Source of the DNA: Eopsaltria australis
Lineage: Eukaryota; Chordata; Aves; Passeriformes; Petroicidae
Assembly (NCBI GenBank): GCA_034509425.1
Contig: JAVTVJ010000012.1
Coordinates: 11,629,001 to 11,693,000 of the forward strand
Length of the DNA stretch: 64,000 nucleotides
Reading direction: 5' to 3'
The notes under the pieces are model-generated. The model ran no database searches. It saw nothing but the letters and a program-made list of their open reading frames with translations, and had not been told where the DNA came from. Both the position numbers and the translations under genes were made by a program. Shown here piece after piece: positions 25,149 to 37,355 of the stretch. Position 1 is the first letter of the stretch, and every line of letters starts with the position of its first letter.

Positions 25149-25740
25149 TTTTCTTTGTGTTTTTTTTCCATTATGTTAGAGTAAAGTGAGATTTCTTTGC
25201 AATTCTTGCTCATGTGTTTAACTGGAAAATGTCCTGCAAAATTTCTTCTCAATATAGCTATGAGATTTTGGAGCATATTTACTGGTTTCCAAATAATGGA
25301 GGAATATAAAGTCAATCTGGTTAACTACAGAAAAGTGTTTGCACCTTGGCACATACATGGATGTCATGAAGCATTCCATTAGTATTCTTTGAAGCTAGAG
25401 AAGGAAATTTTATAATTTTTATTCTAAATAAAAATGAACTTAGCAAGACTCAAATGAACAGAGAACGACATACTAAAGAGATTGCAAGCAGAGGGCTAGA
25501 TCAGAACCTTAAATTAATTTAACAAAACTCAGTAAGGTGAATTAAGAGGACTATCAATACCAAATCAATGTAAAAAGAAAGTGCCTTAATAATGCCTTTC
25601 GTGGTATACTCTTTAATAAGTGATAACCACAATGGAAATTCATTAGTATGCAGAAAACCAAGAGAACCATATGGAAATACATCCTTCAAAGGACTAGCAC
25701 ACAATAAATTTTACAAAAGGCATAAAATATCTTTAGGATG
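25149..25740. other. Unique AT-rich DNA
   Basis: No gene, repeat or RNA gene is recognised in this 0.6-kb stretch. Confidence 0.55.
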
Positions 25741-26300
25741 AATGATCACTGTGAAAGTAATGTTTACTAAAGTTGTAGGAGTGGTATTCACTCATTAGTT
25801 GTATGAAGCCATTAACTGCACAAAACCATTCTATTTTGCATAACCATTTGTCATATAAAATCATTAGCTCCCTCCTAAAATTGTTAGAAATGTGAAATGA
25901 TTTTTCAAAAAAACCATTAGTTACAGGGTATTACACTATAAAAATCAGTGGCATATTACTTCATCATTTTCTGCATAAAAATGTCGCGGTTATGCAAAAT
26001 CATTTATGTTGATAAATAACTTTTTAAGTAGCCTTATTGTTCGATAGTCAGGCTGTTAGCTGTTCAGTTTCAATAGTAATTTTTATGGCCAAGACATTTA
26101 TTAGTTATGAAAAACTCTGAAATGAACTAGAATAAACATTACTTTCTACCCTGCTAAAATTGACAGTTTTAAAAAGCAATCTTGTTTGCCATAAATGTGC
26201 TCTTAGAGTTTTAAATAGTGGCAGCTGTTCCCATTTATTTAGCATCATTTTTTCGCTGTTTGAATTCTATTCACTACTGCTTTCAGGTTCTCATTCTCAG
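25741..26300. promoter_or_regulatory. Candidate conserved non-coding element with inverted repeat
   Basis: A repeat-free AT-rich block with at least four CATTAR words (25793, 25810, 25862, 25915), the homeodomain-type ATTA core. It also holds a perfect 13-bp inverted repeat: ATTTTGCATAACC at 25833-25845 and its complement at 25988-26000. The second arm sits beside TCGCGG, a rare pair of CpGs in CpG-poor DNA. Near-octamer words (TATGCAAAA) are embedded in both arms. This resembles vertebrate enhancer-like conserved elements, but conservation was not measured. Confidence 0.3.
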
Positions 26301-26872
26301 ATTCTAAGCTAAAATCAGGGAAAAGCTTCATAGCAGTGTTTCTGATCATATCACAGATAGTTTTATATAGTTGTACTGGGAAGAGTAATTTGCACATTAA
26401 AATGGGACATGTTGTCCTGCTCTCTCACACAGTAATCAGAAAACTTCTAACCACATCAGGTTCAGTTAATTTCTGGAAGTGAAATATTTGAAAATTCAGA
26501 CTTGTGCTATAGCAGGAAAGGGTTCCTGTGAGAGCCACATGAAGATGTCCAGTGCTGGGGAGGAACACCCGTGGGTTTCTAACTCATAAGACCTCTGTTG
26601 AGGAAAGGAGCCCTCTTGAGTAATATTTGTTAAAGGCCAGCTATTTTTACTATTGTATTATCCAGGTATTTCTTCAGTCATCATTGTGTATGGTTCTACA
26701 GAAGCAAGAAAATTGTTTTTCTTCCAAGGATTCCTTAGGCTAAGCCTTGCTTACTCTTGCCAATCTGTGTAAAATGGACAAGAGAGAAACAGGTAACATG
26801 ATGTATACTGAGCTCTCTGTACAGAAGTAATCCATGTCTTGTCAAAACCACTGACATTCCTTGAATAACACT
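26301..26872. other. Unique AT-rich DNA
   Basis: No gene, repeat or RNA gene is recognised between the candidate element and the LTR. Confidence 0.5.
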
Positions 26873-27390
26873 TGTGTGTTTACCCTGGTCAAAAACTTGA
26901 CAGCCACCCAGCTGCTTGTGCATGCCCTTCTCCAGTGGGGTGAGGAAGAAAATCAGATGACAGAAAGTGAGAAACAACTCACAGGTTGAGATAAAGACAG
27001 TTTAATTAATGAAAGAAAGAGAGGAGAAAAGTGATAAAAAGGTAATCGTTTATCATGCCCCACAAGCAAGACCAATGCCCAGATGGTGTCTGAGCAATGA
27101 CTATTTTGGACAAGCTACATTCACAACCTCTGTTGCTGAGCTCTAAGATTACATTGTAGAGAGTACCCCTTTGGTCAGTTTGGCTCAGGTGTTCTGGCTT
27201 CTGGTTGTCCCTTCCCGCCTACTCACTGAGGGGGCAGAGTAACAAACTTTGTCACTTGTCCTTGTCTAAGCACTGTTCAGCAATAGCAAAAATATTTATG
27301 TCATCAACACTTTTATTCACAAGTCCAAAAAACACCAATATATGGGCTGCTATGAAATAAGCTAACTCCAATCCAGCCAGACAGAGTACA
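26873..27390 (-). mobile_element. Solo LTR of the same avian ERV family (diverged)
   Basis: Word order matches the LTR at 13587-14180: TGTTTACCCTGG at the start, AGATAAAGACAGTTTAATTA near 26991-27010, an identical 17-bp block at 27167-27183, TAAGCACTGTTCAGCAATAGC, then a TGAAATAAGCTAACTCCAAT-like end and final CA. Possible 5-bp target duplication with one mismatch (acact before, tcact after). It is more diverged than the first copy and has no internal retroviral sequence. The sense strand is minus. Confidence 0.75.
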
Positions 27391-29209
27391 TCACTACATC
27401 AGCTATCTAGCAAAACTGTGTTTAAAGAGCACACAAACCAACAAAGAAGTAAAACACTCATCAAACCCTGGAAAACCTGCCCCAAATCCCCACCCCCAAA
27501 GCCATGCTGCAGTATTTTCAGGAGGCATGGCCATTGACACAGTAATATATTCTATTAATGGTAAAAATGAAGAATTTAATACAATAGTTTTCTCCATATC
27601 ATTTGGTGTAGGCTTTAAAATAGAAAATAGTAATGTCAGCTGAAATTCTGTCTGCCAGAAATGTTTGAAGTGAACACAGAAGTATTGGTAGTTTGCTCTA
27701 GGTGGATAACTTCTGATTAAGGCCTAGGATGTGGATTGGCTTTAGTTTCTAAGGTTAAGAAAACACTAATTTAATTGGAGTGATGAACTAAAGTGATTAT
27801 TAAGCTATTAGAAGAACATTTTCTTTCACAAGCTGTAGTACATGTTCTCTTCCATCCCTCTTTCTGTCAACAAATTTGTTGCTCTCTTTAGGTCTTGATA
27901 CTGTATCCATTCTCCCGGATTTCTGGATTACTGGAGTTACCAACACAAAAGTGGAGCAGAGATGGCCTCTAGCCATTCATACCTGTCTGTTTCGGTGCCT
28001 TTTCACTTCTGCATGCTCTTTTGTTAGTTATTTTATCCTAAGTCCCCGAGCCCTGAATTGCTGATTCTGTGGACAATCCACCCATGTATTGTGAAGGCAG
28101 TGAGCTACTTGTCACAGAATGACTGTGGTCTTTCCAGCTGTGTAAATTCTTGGTAACAAAAAAAGTCTGACCCTGAAAAGCAATTCCAGGGCAAAGCTTT
28201 CCTCTTATGAAAGCAACTAACTGGAACTTAAGTTTTCTTTTTATTGCTACAATTATTTCTGGTGTGAGAAGGATTTCAGTCACATACAGATATGTGCAAC
28301 CCTGCTTACACAATTGCTTCAGAAAGTGAAGAGGAAAAACCACGGGAAAGAGCCAGAGAGGGAGAGAGAAGGAGACAGAAAGTGTGAGAGTAAGCAGGCA
28401 GTTCCTCAGAGGCTCTCAACAATTCATCCTGAACAGGTAAATGACTCTGGTGTGCAGAGCAGCTGAACAACTCAAAGTAGAAAGTATAAAAATCAATATG
28501 CCTTCCCAAGCTATTAAAAGCACTGCAGCTATCCTCCTCTATGTAGTGAACAGGAGCCACATTTTTCAATAAGAAACCTGTAATACCAAACAAACACATT
28601 CCCTTATTTCAGTGCTTGGAAAAATTTCTTGCTTTTTTAACTTGTGTGATATGAGTCTAGCCAAACTCCTGGCTCCTAGAATAAGCAGTTATGTTACTAC
28701 ATTCTCCGGATGAACTCACTTTGTTCATCATGGTATTAGTCTTGGTGATATATTTTACAGCTTTTATTATCACTTTCAGCCTCATTCTGGAGGTCTACAT
28801 CTTTAAAGGGTCCTTCAAGTGACACCAATAATTGCAGTTCTTCTCCTCCAAGTGTCACCTATACTGCTTACAATCTATTCCTAATTAAATGTTTTTCCTC
28901 ACTAAAACATGAAGCTAATATTATAAGTATGATTTGATCTCTATTAGTTCTTCACCCTTCCTGAAATTTTGCAGTCTGTAACTTTACCAGGTTGTAATTT
29001 ACATAGTTTCTGAGAGGCCCTAATGATGTCCATGAGGACAGAAAACACTTTGAAAGAATACCTGAAATATGTTCCACAGAACTACCAAATTATAAATAGT
29101 ACAGAACAATCTGAACTGTGATTTCATAAAGAAAATAGGGTTACAAAAGATCTTGAAAGGGCATTACAGTCCATTCACCACTATTGCTGATAGATGTTTG
29201 TCTACATTT
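27391..29209. other. Unique DNA with a purine-rich tract
   Basis: No gene is recognised. A purine-rich, GAGA-type stretch lies at 28345-28392. Frames of 97-101 codons on the minus strand (28038-28599) overlap each other and look random. Confidence 0.5.
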
Positions 29210-29429
29210 TTCCCAACACAAAAAGTTTCTTCACAGAAAGTGTTGCAAAACACTGGAACAGGATGACCAGGGAAGTGTTCCAGTTACAATCCCTGGAGGT
29301 ATCTGAAAGAGGCAGAGATGTGGCAACTGGGGACATGGTTTAGTAGTGCATGTGGCAGTGCTATGTTAATGAACTGACTTGAAGATATTAGAGGTATTTT
29401 CCTAAATCATTCTATGGTTGTATGATTAT
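29210..29429 (+). mobile_element. CR1 LINE, short 3'-terminal fragment
   Basis: It follows the classical CR1 3' UTR: GTTTCTTCACAGAAAG, CACTGGAACAGGATGACCAG, CAATCCCTGGAGGTATCTGA, GGGGACATGGTTTAGTAGTG, GGCAGTGCTATGTTAATG and a terminal AATCATTCTATGGTTGTATG. It is severely 5'-truncated. Its wording is that of a different CR1 subfamily from the copies at 12436 and 22550. Confidence 0.92.
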
Positions 29430-30383
29430 AACAGCCTCTCTTCCTTTCTGATAGTTATTCTATAACATTTTTCAGCCATTTCCCAGTGTTTGAATCTTTA
29501 ACAATACTAAATTCCCCTTTTTTGTGCAATTTAAGCTTATAATTTCTTGCCTTGTCATAAATAACCCATCGTTCTCTATGTTCTTACCCTTTTGTACAAA
29601 GTAACTGTCCCATGTGGGTCTCCAGAGTAGGGGAACAACAATTACAGATTTTGAAACTTCTCATTTCAATTCTTTCTTGACATTTTTTCCCCTTCACATT
29701 TTCTGATGCTTATCACAAGGTAATTGCAACTCAACTAGATAAGGCTGCTTGCAGTGGAGTGGCTGCTCTAAATTGGCCCTCCTTTGAGGGAGGGATTGAA
29801 GTTCATGACCTTTGGAAGTGCTATCTGAACTTATTCTTTATTTTTTATAGGAGCAGCAGATCCCTGACATGTATGGCAGCCTCAGGTCAAATTCAAAGAT
29901 CTTGCTCCAAAACACAAGAGTCATGAAGTTTTTCAATTTATGTCTTTATGCCATGAACAAATTATTATCTAGGGTTTTTTTTGCCTTTAAAAGACTCTGT
30001 CTAAACAGATAAATATATATTGTTTAAAAACAAAAACCAAAAAAACAAAACATTATAATTTCAATCTTAGACAGGTACTCAGCATGAAAATTTCAGCTCA
30101 GATTCTCACAGGCTGGGAAAATTACAAGCAGCTAAATACTGGTGCCTATAAAGAGAAAGTGATGTACAGCTTAAGTAATAAACAACAAGTCCCCACCACT
30201 ATTTTGAGCACATTATTTTAATGAAAAAATTTTCTCCAGATCAAAAGAAAACCAATTATCTATCCTGCCCTTGCAACCAATAAAATAATCAGAACATGTA
30301 ACATCCTATTTTAAATGCCTTCTTCCACGTCATCTGCAGGTTATCAACTGAGTCCTGCATTATTCCCAGTAGCTTAGGTTGAA

Positions 30384-30422
30384 CTTAGTGATTGTCTAAT
30401 GTTGCTTAGTGATTGTCTAATG
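30384..30422. repeat. 21-bp tandem duplication
   Basis: The 18-bp word CTTAGTGATTGTCTAATG occurs at 30384-30401 and again, identical, at 30405-30422 with a TTG spacer, giving a 21-bp tandem unit repeated once. Identity of the copies suggests a recent slippage event. Confidence 0.9.
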
Positions 30423-30689
30423 AATGCCCTGGTGTCATATCTATGCATGTCATAGAAGCAGTGATGAACAAGTTATATTTCTAGTGTCCTATGGGACAAT
30501 GTTCTGTGTGTACTTCTTATGGTGGAAGAGGGTTCTGCAATGAGTCTGGAGTGTAAAACCTGGCTCTGCCAGGTTTCCCATCCAGCCCAGAGGAGAGGCC
30601 CATCAATCACATCTGATAGAATTAAGTGTCAATAGCTTATGGATTATATATTGTTAATATCCTAAGAGTTATATGTAAAAATAAATGCC

Positions 30690-30880
30690 AAGAACTTTTC
30701 AGTCAGTTTTATTTTGGGAATCGGACTGTGTTTATAATCAGCCTAGTATGAAACATGACCTTCATTTAAAATGCTCTGTCATCCTGCAGCAATGCACTGA
30801 TTGATGACTGATTTAGGCGAAATGCAAATCCTCCCCTGAAATCCAGGTAATTAACTGTGTTTTCATTGAAAAATGAGACA
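30690..30880. promoter_or_regulatory. Candidate conserved non-coding element with octamer
   Basis: A perfect octamer (ATGCAAAT, 30822-30829) lies in a unique block. Just upstream is TGATTGATGACTGAT, which contains a PBX/MEIS-like TGATTGATG word. Just downstream is GGTAATTAACTG, a homeodomain-type palindrome. The close spacing of octamer, TALE-type and homeodomain cores within 60 bp is enhancer-like. This is inference from motifs only. Confidence 0.28.
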
Positions 30881-31413
30881 TAGACATGTGGTCCAAGATC
30901 AGGACCACTCTGTAATACATTCAGATTTTCAGACTTTCTCTAATTCATAGGCTGCAGATATGGTCACATCCATTACATGGGTTTTAAGGAAACTGTAGAA
31001 CATGGCTATATGTATGTTCCAAAAATTTTTTTACAGCCTTTCTCTAGTAACACTTTAGCTTTTTATTCCATCAATCCTGGATCTATAATGCAAAAAACCA
31101 GAAAACTGAAACTATTCTTTTATATATCCTAGTGCCATTGATCCACAAAGTACAGAGGCATGAGTGGCATCTTTATAATGAAGAAATTTTATCCTTAAGG
31201 GCTTTAAAGGGATTTCATCCCTTGCTATAGTGGTCTAGCATTTGTTACTTAATGTTAGTTGAGCTAGGTTAATACTACTTAGTTAGGGATTTGGTTATTA
31301 TTCATGAGTGGAATAAATGTTTTTTGCCATACGTTAGGTTTCTTTATCAAAGAATAAGTCTAATGACTGTTCTCATAAGCTGTAATTTTTGTAATTCTTT
31401 CCTCTTGCTGAAG

Positions 31414-31514
31414 GAGATGATGATGAAATCACCGTGAAAAGACATAAGAAGCTCCCTGCCTGTAAAATCAAGTTTCCTGGGGCAATACTATTGATTATCA
31501 GTTGCAGGTCTCAC
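31414..31514 (+). other. Weak candidate internal exon
   Basis: A pyrimidine-rich tract ending in AAG (to 31413) and a strong donor (CAC|GTAAGT, 31512-31520) bracket 101 bp that is open throughout in one frame. The peptide includes DDDEITVKRHKKLPACKIKF, an acidic run followed by a basic run. No domain is recognised and no neighbouring exon is found. The non-consensus AAG acceptor lowers confidence. Confidence 0.12.
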
Positions 31515-32329
31515 GTAAGTTTTTTGTATTTATGTAATGATGCTGTTTGCATTTAGATTCTAGGGGTTTGTGCCCCAGCTTCTTGAGGTATTGAGTGCTT
31601 TTACTGACATCAGATGCAAAGCATTAAAATAGATTTCCATTCAGTCAAAGTTCATTCTCATTGCCAGTTAACTTGACACTTTTTGGGTAATGTGGTTTGA
31701 AGGTAGTGAAGGTCAATCTGGTGGAGAGCAGAAGTGGCATGTTTGAGAAAGATAAGCAGTACTATACATGAGATAGTCAATGAAAATATTAAGAAAGGGA
31801 AGGTCAAAGAAGGTTTCAATGACTCTAAGTTTTGCTTCTTGTTCAGTATGTGAGAGATGTGCATATCTACATTTTTTGACCCAGTTGCACACGGATAGCG
31901 ATTTAGATGAGTTTTTTTCAGAATGTGTAGTCTCCCTTCCATGAATGTCTTGAACATCATTGTGCTTATGCAGGTGGCACTGAAAAGTTGAGTTCTTAGC
32001 AAATGATGGTGTGCTTGAAAAAAATAGTGTTTGAGAACTCCATGTTATACATTAAAGGACCTGAGTGGTTACTTCTTAATCCAAGTGGGTTAGGGACAGT
32101 CAGTAAAAGGCAAAGGCCATGAATGCCTCTTCCACGTATTTCAGTGACTTATCTCTGCTTGACTTCTTAAGCAGATCTGTATTTCCCTGACATCTGAATA
32201 ATCTTCTTAACTTGCAAAGTATGTCCTGCAAGAGCTGACTGTTTTTCTATAGACAATTCCAGTGTGGCCAAATGCAGATGCTGATATTTGGTTTCAAGAT
32301 GTGAGCACATCTAACAGCCAATAGTGTCA

Positions 32330-32550
32330 ACATGCAGTCACTGACAACAACTCTGCTGTCATGCAAATCAAGGGTTGCCAAAAGCCCCACTTTGGCCTGT
32401 GTGAGTTGGCTGCCAGGCTGTCATGGCTATTATCTTAGCAAAGGCTCTTTAGATTTAATAAAAAGAGATTTTGGACATTTATTAGAAATTTGTGGATCCA
32501 GGGTCCTTGCTCAGCTATTAGGGTTACTTTTGTTCCTAGTGTAAAGCAGG
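32330..32550. promoter_or_regulatory. Candidate non-coding element with octamer
   Basis: A perfect octamer (ATGCAAAT) lies at 32361-32368 in a unique, moderately GC-containing block (GGGTTGCCAAAAGCC, TTGGCTGCCAGG) that contrasts with the AT-rich flanks. No repeat family is recognised. The evidence is weak and motif-based. Confidence 0.15.
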
Positions 32551-35500
32551 AAGCCCATAGGTAATGTCTTTAAATGATTTTTGGAAAAGTACATCTGCTG
32601 CCAGAGATGAAGCTTTAGGGGTACATTAGCTCCTATCAGCCCTTCTCAAAGTTTTTAAAATAAATATCCTTGCTCCAGGGCAGTAAGGTTTAACACTATG
32701 AACAATGTGTTTCAGATTGGGAAGCATATACTTGCATCATATGTGCCTTTAACATACAGTAAATATATATGAGGTCACTGTATATAATTGCAGAAAGAAT
32801 CTGCAAAACTTGTCTGTACAAGCCAGAAGGATTTTAAGTATCAATATTGATTGCTTGTTTTGTTTACGAGTGCATAGTGTCAGCAATTAGTTTAATACTC
32901 CTGATGTCTAGCCTTTCTCTGTCATGGGACTGTTGACTCATACAGTAAAAACCTGCCACTTCAAGATCTATGAGCTCCATTTGGGACCAGAATGCTGGAT
33001 AATGATATTTGTTCTTAGTGTTTGTCACTGTTTGTGAGCCTGCTTGAGCAATTTCTCCGGGAATACAAATTATATTGGTTGTGCAGTTTGCCAGCAGCAT
33101 CCTGTGCATGGTAATGATATGCAAAAAAGTTAGTAGAAGCACAAACCAAAGATGTACATGGCCCATGTTATATGACTCCTGTTTGCAAAACACATTCTCT
33201 GTATCAGCAGTCCTATGTGTACCAATCATGGCATGCATTTTCTAGCCTTCTCTGTGTAGTGCAAAACACACTATTTTATTCACAGAAAAATATTTTGGAT
33301 AAAGCAGTGTTTTCTTAAAGAAAAACTTCACAGAATTTGGGTACAAATACATAATTACATAGAAAGCAATACATTAACACATTGTCTAACGGCTGGTGGG
33401 AGGACAATGTTTTTCTTGGTGATATTAACAAAGAGAAGAACCAGTACCTAAAAACAATAAAAAAGAAAAATTTACACATTGCTGGTTTGTGAGCTTCAAT
33501 AGCACTAAAAGCTGGTAATGGAATATTCATTCTAATAATGGATATATACAGTGACAAGCCAAGGGCACTGTGGACAGGTGGTGATTCCAACTTCTTCCAG
33601 CTCTTTCTTACCTTATATTATGCCATCTTTCACAGAAGTGTTAAAAACCTGCTACTGAATAGTCTCAAGAGAATTACAAAAGGTTAGCAAGATTCCCATA
33701 GGTTTAGACAGCAGTCAATACCATGACAGGATATTGCAACTTCAGTAATTATGATGTTTTTCCTTTAAAAGATTATTTGAGTCCCATTACCTCTTTCCAC
33801 AACAACATCTGCTGACTAGCTCAGCCCCACTTTTCAAGTCCATATTAATGGCATTTCATGTAGCTGGTTTAGACAATTGGCAGAGGTTAACTTTATGTGA
33901 TACAATCCCTGTGGTTAATAATGGTGATCAAAATGTTTTTATTTGCAGCTTGGACTATGAGGTTCATTAGTAGAAATATTTCTCTAGTTTACTTAGATGC
34001 TGTAGCTATGGATGAGCATTTGGGCGTAGTTTATGTCCTTACTCCATTAACAGGTTTATCCTGTGACTCTTTGCTGTGCCCATGTTTTATTCCACCTGGC
34101 AAAGGAAATTGCAAGAATCGAGGGACCGGTGATGAAAATTATTAGTAACTGGAAGTACTTTTGAATGAGGAAATTGAAAAGTTTGGCACTCCTCAAGAAA
34201 ATAAATGAGAGAGTATAGAAAGCAATAAATGAAAAGGTGCATTGCCATTTCTCATGGGGAATTCCCATTATCTCACCAGATTAGCCCACCACTCTGTTGG
34301 GCTATGGAGATTAGAGTCTATAGAGGAGATTACAAACAACATATCTATGAATTAACATAGTGAATGTACAGATTTCCAATATAATTTCCAGAGAAACTGC
34401 CTGGTTTTATCCCTGTGTAATTCCATACTCTTTCACTGTAAGATGTGTATAGCTAATGAGCATAATAAAAATGGTTTGCATGTACAATTTTATATTTGTG
34501 TACCTACTGTACTGAATCAGAGGTGCCATCAGCTGGACTTGCATAAAGATCTGAATCTGACAATCAGGCAGTGGGAATTTTTGCCTCTATATTTTGTAAC
34601 ATTCACTTGATTACCTTGTACAAAGAAAAGTTATAAGGTCCTGTTAGTCACACAGCAATGTAATGCTGCCTTCTCATTGCTTCCTGAACCCTGCTTTTGA
34701 TGCTTTTCCCTACTGTTTTCCTTACCTTGACCAAACTTCGAGTGCACTGATGATTCCAGCCTGCCTTACTCATCTGTTTTAGCTCAGTGGAAAGGGCTCC
34801 AATTGTTCCTAGTGGTTGATAAAAGTGGGGTTTTGTCGTGGCCATACCTGGAAACTGTGACATTCCTGCAGGTCAGGTGGCAAATCTCCATCCAAGAATA
34901 AATCTCATTTTATGCTTTGTGGCAGCACAAAACAGGCTGGAGGCAAGGGAGCTCAAAACATATATAATTTCAGATAGAATATATTTGAGTAAAATAGTTA
35001 CACTCAATTAATCATAGAGAATTTTCCAAGTATTTTTCTCTCTTGAATTTTCTATTGAAATTTTTCAGAAGGAATTGTGTGTTATTCAATACTTGTTAAA
35101 TAAAATGTGATCAGATCTTCCTGTAACACATTTCTGCAGTCCATATATATCCAACTTACCTGTTCCCAAACAGCTGAATGTTCTTGCTGTGTTACTGTCT
35201 TCTCTGCTTATTATCTGATAACTAAGCCTAAATTTTTCCCAGTGTCTGAATGGGCCATTAGTATGATATCTGTACAGAGTCTGGAAGTGCCCACCTCAGG
35301 GGGAAGGTAGGGAAGCACAAGAGGCTGGACATAGGTTGTCAGAAAACAAAGGAGCCCTGGCCAGCTTTCAGCTGTTCCTGTTGAGTCTTTCCAGAATTAA
35401 GCAGCATGTGAGCCTGGAGTGTGGATGACTGAAACTGAACCCCCAGATTAACAAGATGATAAATACATATAACCCTCACTGCTCATTTTTCCTTTTTCAG

Positions 35501-35665
35501 CCTGTTAGTGAAACATTTCTTTTTACATTGAGAAAAAAAAAGTGAAGGAAGCTACCATGTCTGTTTTAAAATGAAAAACATTTACTAACTAATTTGAAAA
35601 CAAAAAGCATAGTAAATGTTAAATTGCAGTTCTGTTTCTCTTTTCTGATGAGATACTAATGACTA

Positions 35666-35764
35666 TTTCTTTCCTTTATTTTTTCCCCTCTTGAAATCTC
35701 CTCCCTTTTTCTCATTTCCCTCTCCTGCCCCTCAATTTTTCTTGTCTCCTTCTCTCATCTTTTC
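35666..35764 (+). repeat. Polypyrimidine tract
   Basis: About 100 bp is overwhelmingly C and T on the plus strand, interrupted only by a few purines. It is a simple low-complexity tract with no associated transposon seen. Confidence 0.85.
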
Positions 35765-37284
35765 ATGAATCATGTTCTTTCAGCTGATTAGGGTCAGTTT
35801 TTTCTGTCTCTGAGACATTGCTTTTGTAGGTATAATACAGGTATGAAGTCTACAGCTGTTTTGAGTCCTTCCATTCTATTTTTAACTCAGCCATATTCAT
35901 CTTCAGTCTCAGACTCAAACATGCCTAGGGAAAGTAGAAAATTCTAAAAGAAACAAACTTTTAAATGACAAACCCAAACAAATTTGCATTAGTAGCAAAC
36001 AACTTGTGGCCTAGAATGAAAAACCAACCAACTAAGAAGGGAAATACTAATAACAAACAAGTTAATCAAATAGAACAAGAAAGGGAAAAATGCCTGGAAA
36101 TAATGATCACTTTTTGAAGAGCTTTGATCCCCCTGTCTCCATCTGCAGCTTTCAACATAAACAGTCTTCATGTTTATAAACATGATGCATCAAAGGCAAA
36201 ACTCTCACCTAGATGTATTGACTTGCTTTTTCAGTGGTCCAAAATGCCAAGATACTCTCTCCTCCACATGGGCCACAACATCCATGCACCTCATAAGGTT
36301 TTTAAAATTTCTTTTAAATTTTGTGGTGTCTAGGTGTTTTTGTTTTTTAAAAGTTCTTCCTTGGGATTAAAGCAGCTGCTCAAGAATTTTTTATGTTTGT
36401 TTTGCAATTTACTAGACTGTATTTAAAAAGCTAAGTAAAAAGCTTTAAGGCTGTTCTTAATCACAGATACTCCAAGAAAAGACATCAATGGTTTTGAAAC
36501 ATTTTACATTATGGAATACTGTATTATTTACAGCAACCTCATGCCTTACAGCAGAAATACATGAGAAAAAAAAGTACATGAAATATTTTTATGGAAATAA
36601 GCTGAACTCAGAAATACTGACAGGAATCTCAAATGTAGGAAAATAACAGAACTGATATTTATGAATGCATTACAGATTTAAACATAAATATTGTGTAAGT
36701 AGCCATTTATTTTAGGCACTTACCAGTCTGAGAAATTAATAAGAATGAAATAATCTGCATACTAAATGTTAATCCTATCTGTGTTATATTGCCTCAGTAG
36801 CCTAAAAATTATCTTTGGCTGCTTTACCAAGCAGGGGAGCATGTCTTAACACCCCACATCTTGTTCCCAGGTGGAAACACAGACAAAATGAACAGTTTTA
36901 ACATCTGGGCTGAACCTGAAAGATTTTGGGTCTGGAGCTTTAGTTCTGCTTGTCATGGAGACTGTAGGCAAACCAGCCCTGATTAGCCGAGCCCTCTCCA
37001 AACCCTGCAGAGCAGCAGGATAGCTGCACCAAAAGCTTTGTCTGGAAGAAAAAATTTAAGTTACTTTAATCCCTAAAAGAAGAAAAATGTATTAATAACA
37101 TGGTATTTATTTTATTTTTAATAAAATTTATTCATACAATCAGTGTGGAAGCAGTAATTCTAATTTAAAACGGAGACCAGTAACCTGTTATTGTAGGCAT
37201 TTAGCTTAAAAAATAATGACTGCGGTTAGTGGTTTGCAAGCTAAATAAACAGAACAGAATAAGGGAGACTGAAAGGACCCAAGT

Positions 37285-37355
37285 ATCCTGAGTTTTATTG
37301 ATGGGAAGTATACAGACATTAAAGTATTTGCCTAAGGACATATTAGGAAAGGATG
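37285..37355 (-). repeat. Relic resembling a MIR SINE
   Basis: The segment TTTTATTGATGGGAA, then ATTAAAGTATTTGCCTAAGG and ACATATTAGGAAAGG, follows the reverse-complement MIR core order (TTTTACAGATGGGGAA ... TTAAGTAACTTGCCCAAGG ... ACA...TAG.AAG). It is old and diverged. The assignment rests on a remembered consensus. Confidence 0.42.

Larger units (their letters stand above)
29430..37284. other. Long single-copy AT-rich stretch
   Basis: About 8 kb without a recognisable gene or sizeable transposon. It holds a 21-bp tandem duplication (30384-30422), a perfect hairpin (30556-30576), two octamer-bearing blocks (30690-30880 and 32330-32550), a weak exon candidate (31414-31514), a third octamer (35982-35989) and a polypyrimidine tract (35666-35764). 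The 114- and 124-codon minus-strand frames at 31658-32002 and 32864-33238 are unrecognised and probably chance. 29440-29640 faintly resembles decayed CR1 but cannot be called. Confidence 0.5.

Noticed and set aside
29440..29640. Faint CR1-like wording on the minus strand
   Set aside because: Only CCTTGTC-type fragments match and the order is not preserved.
32864..33238. 124-codon minus-strand frame
   Set aside because: Random-looking composition, no domain, no supporting splice or promoter context.
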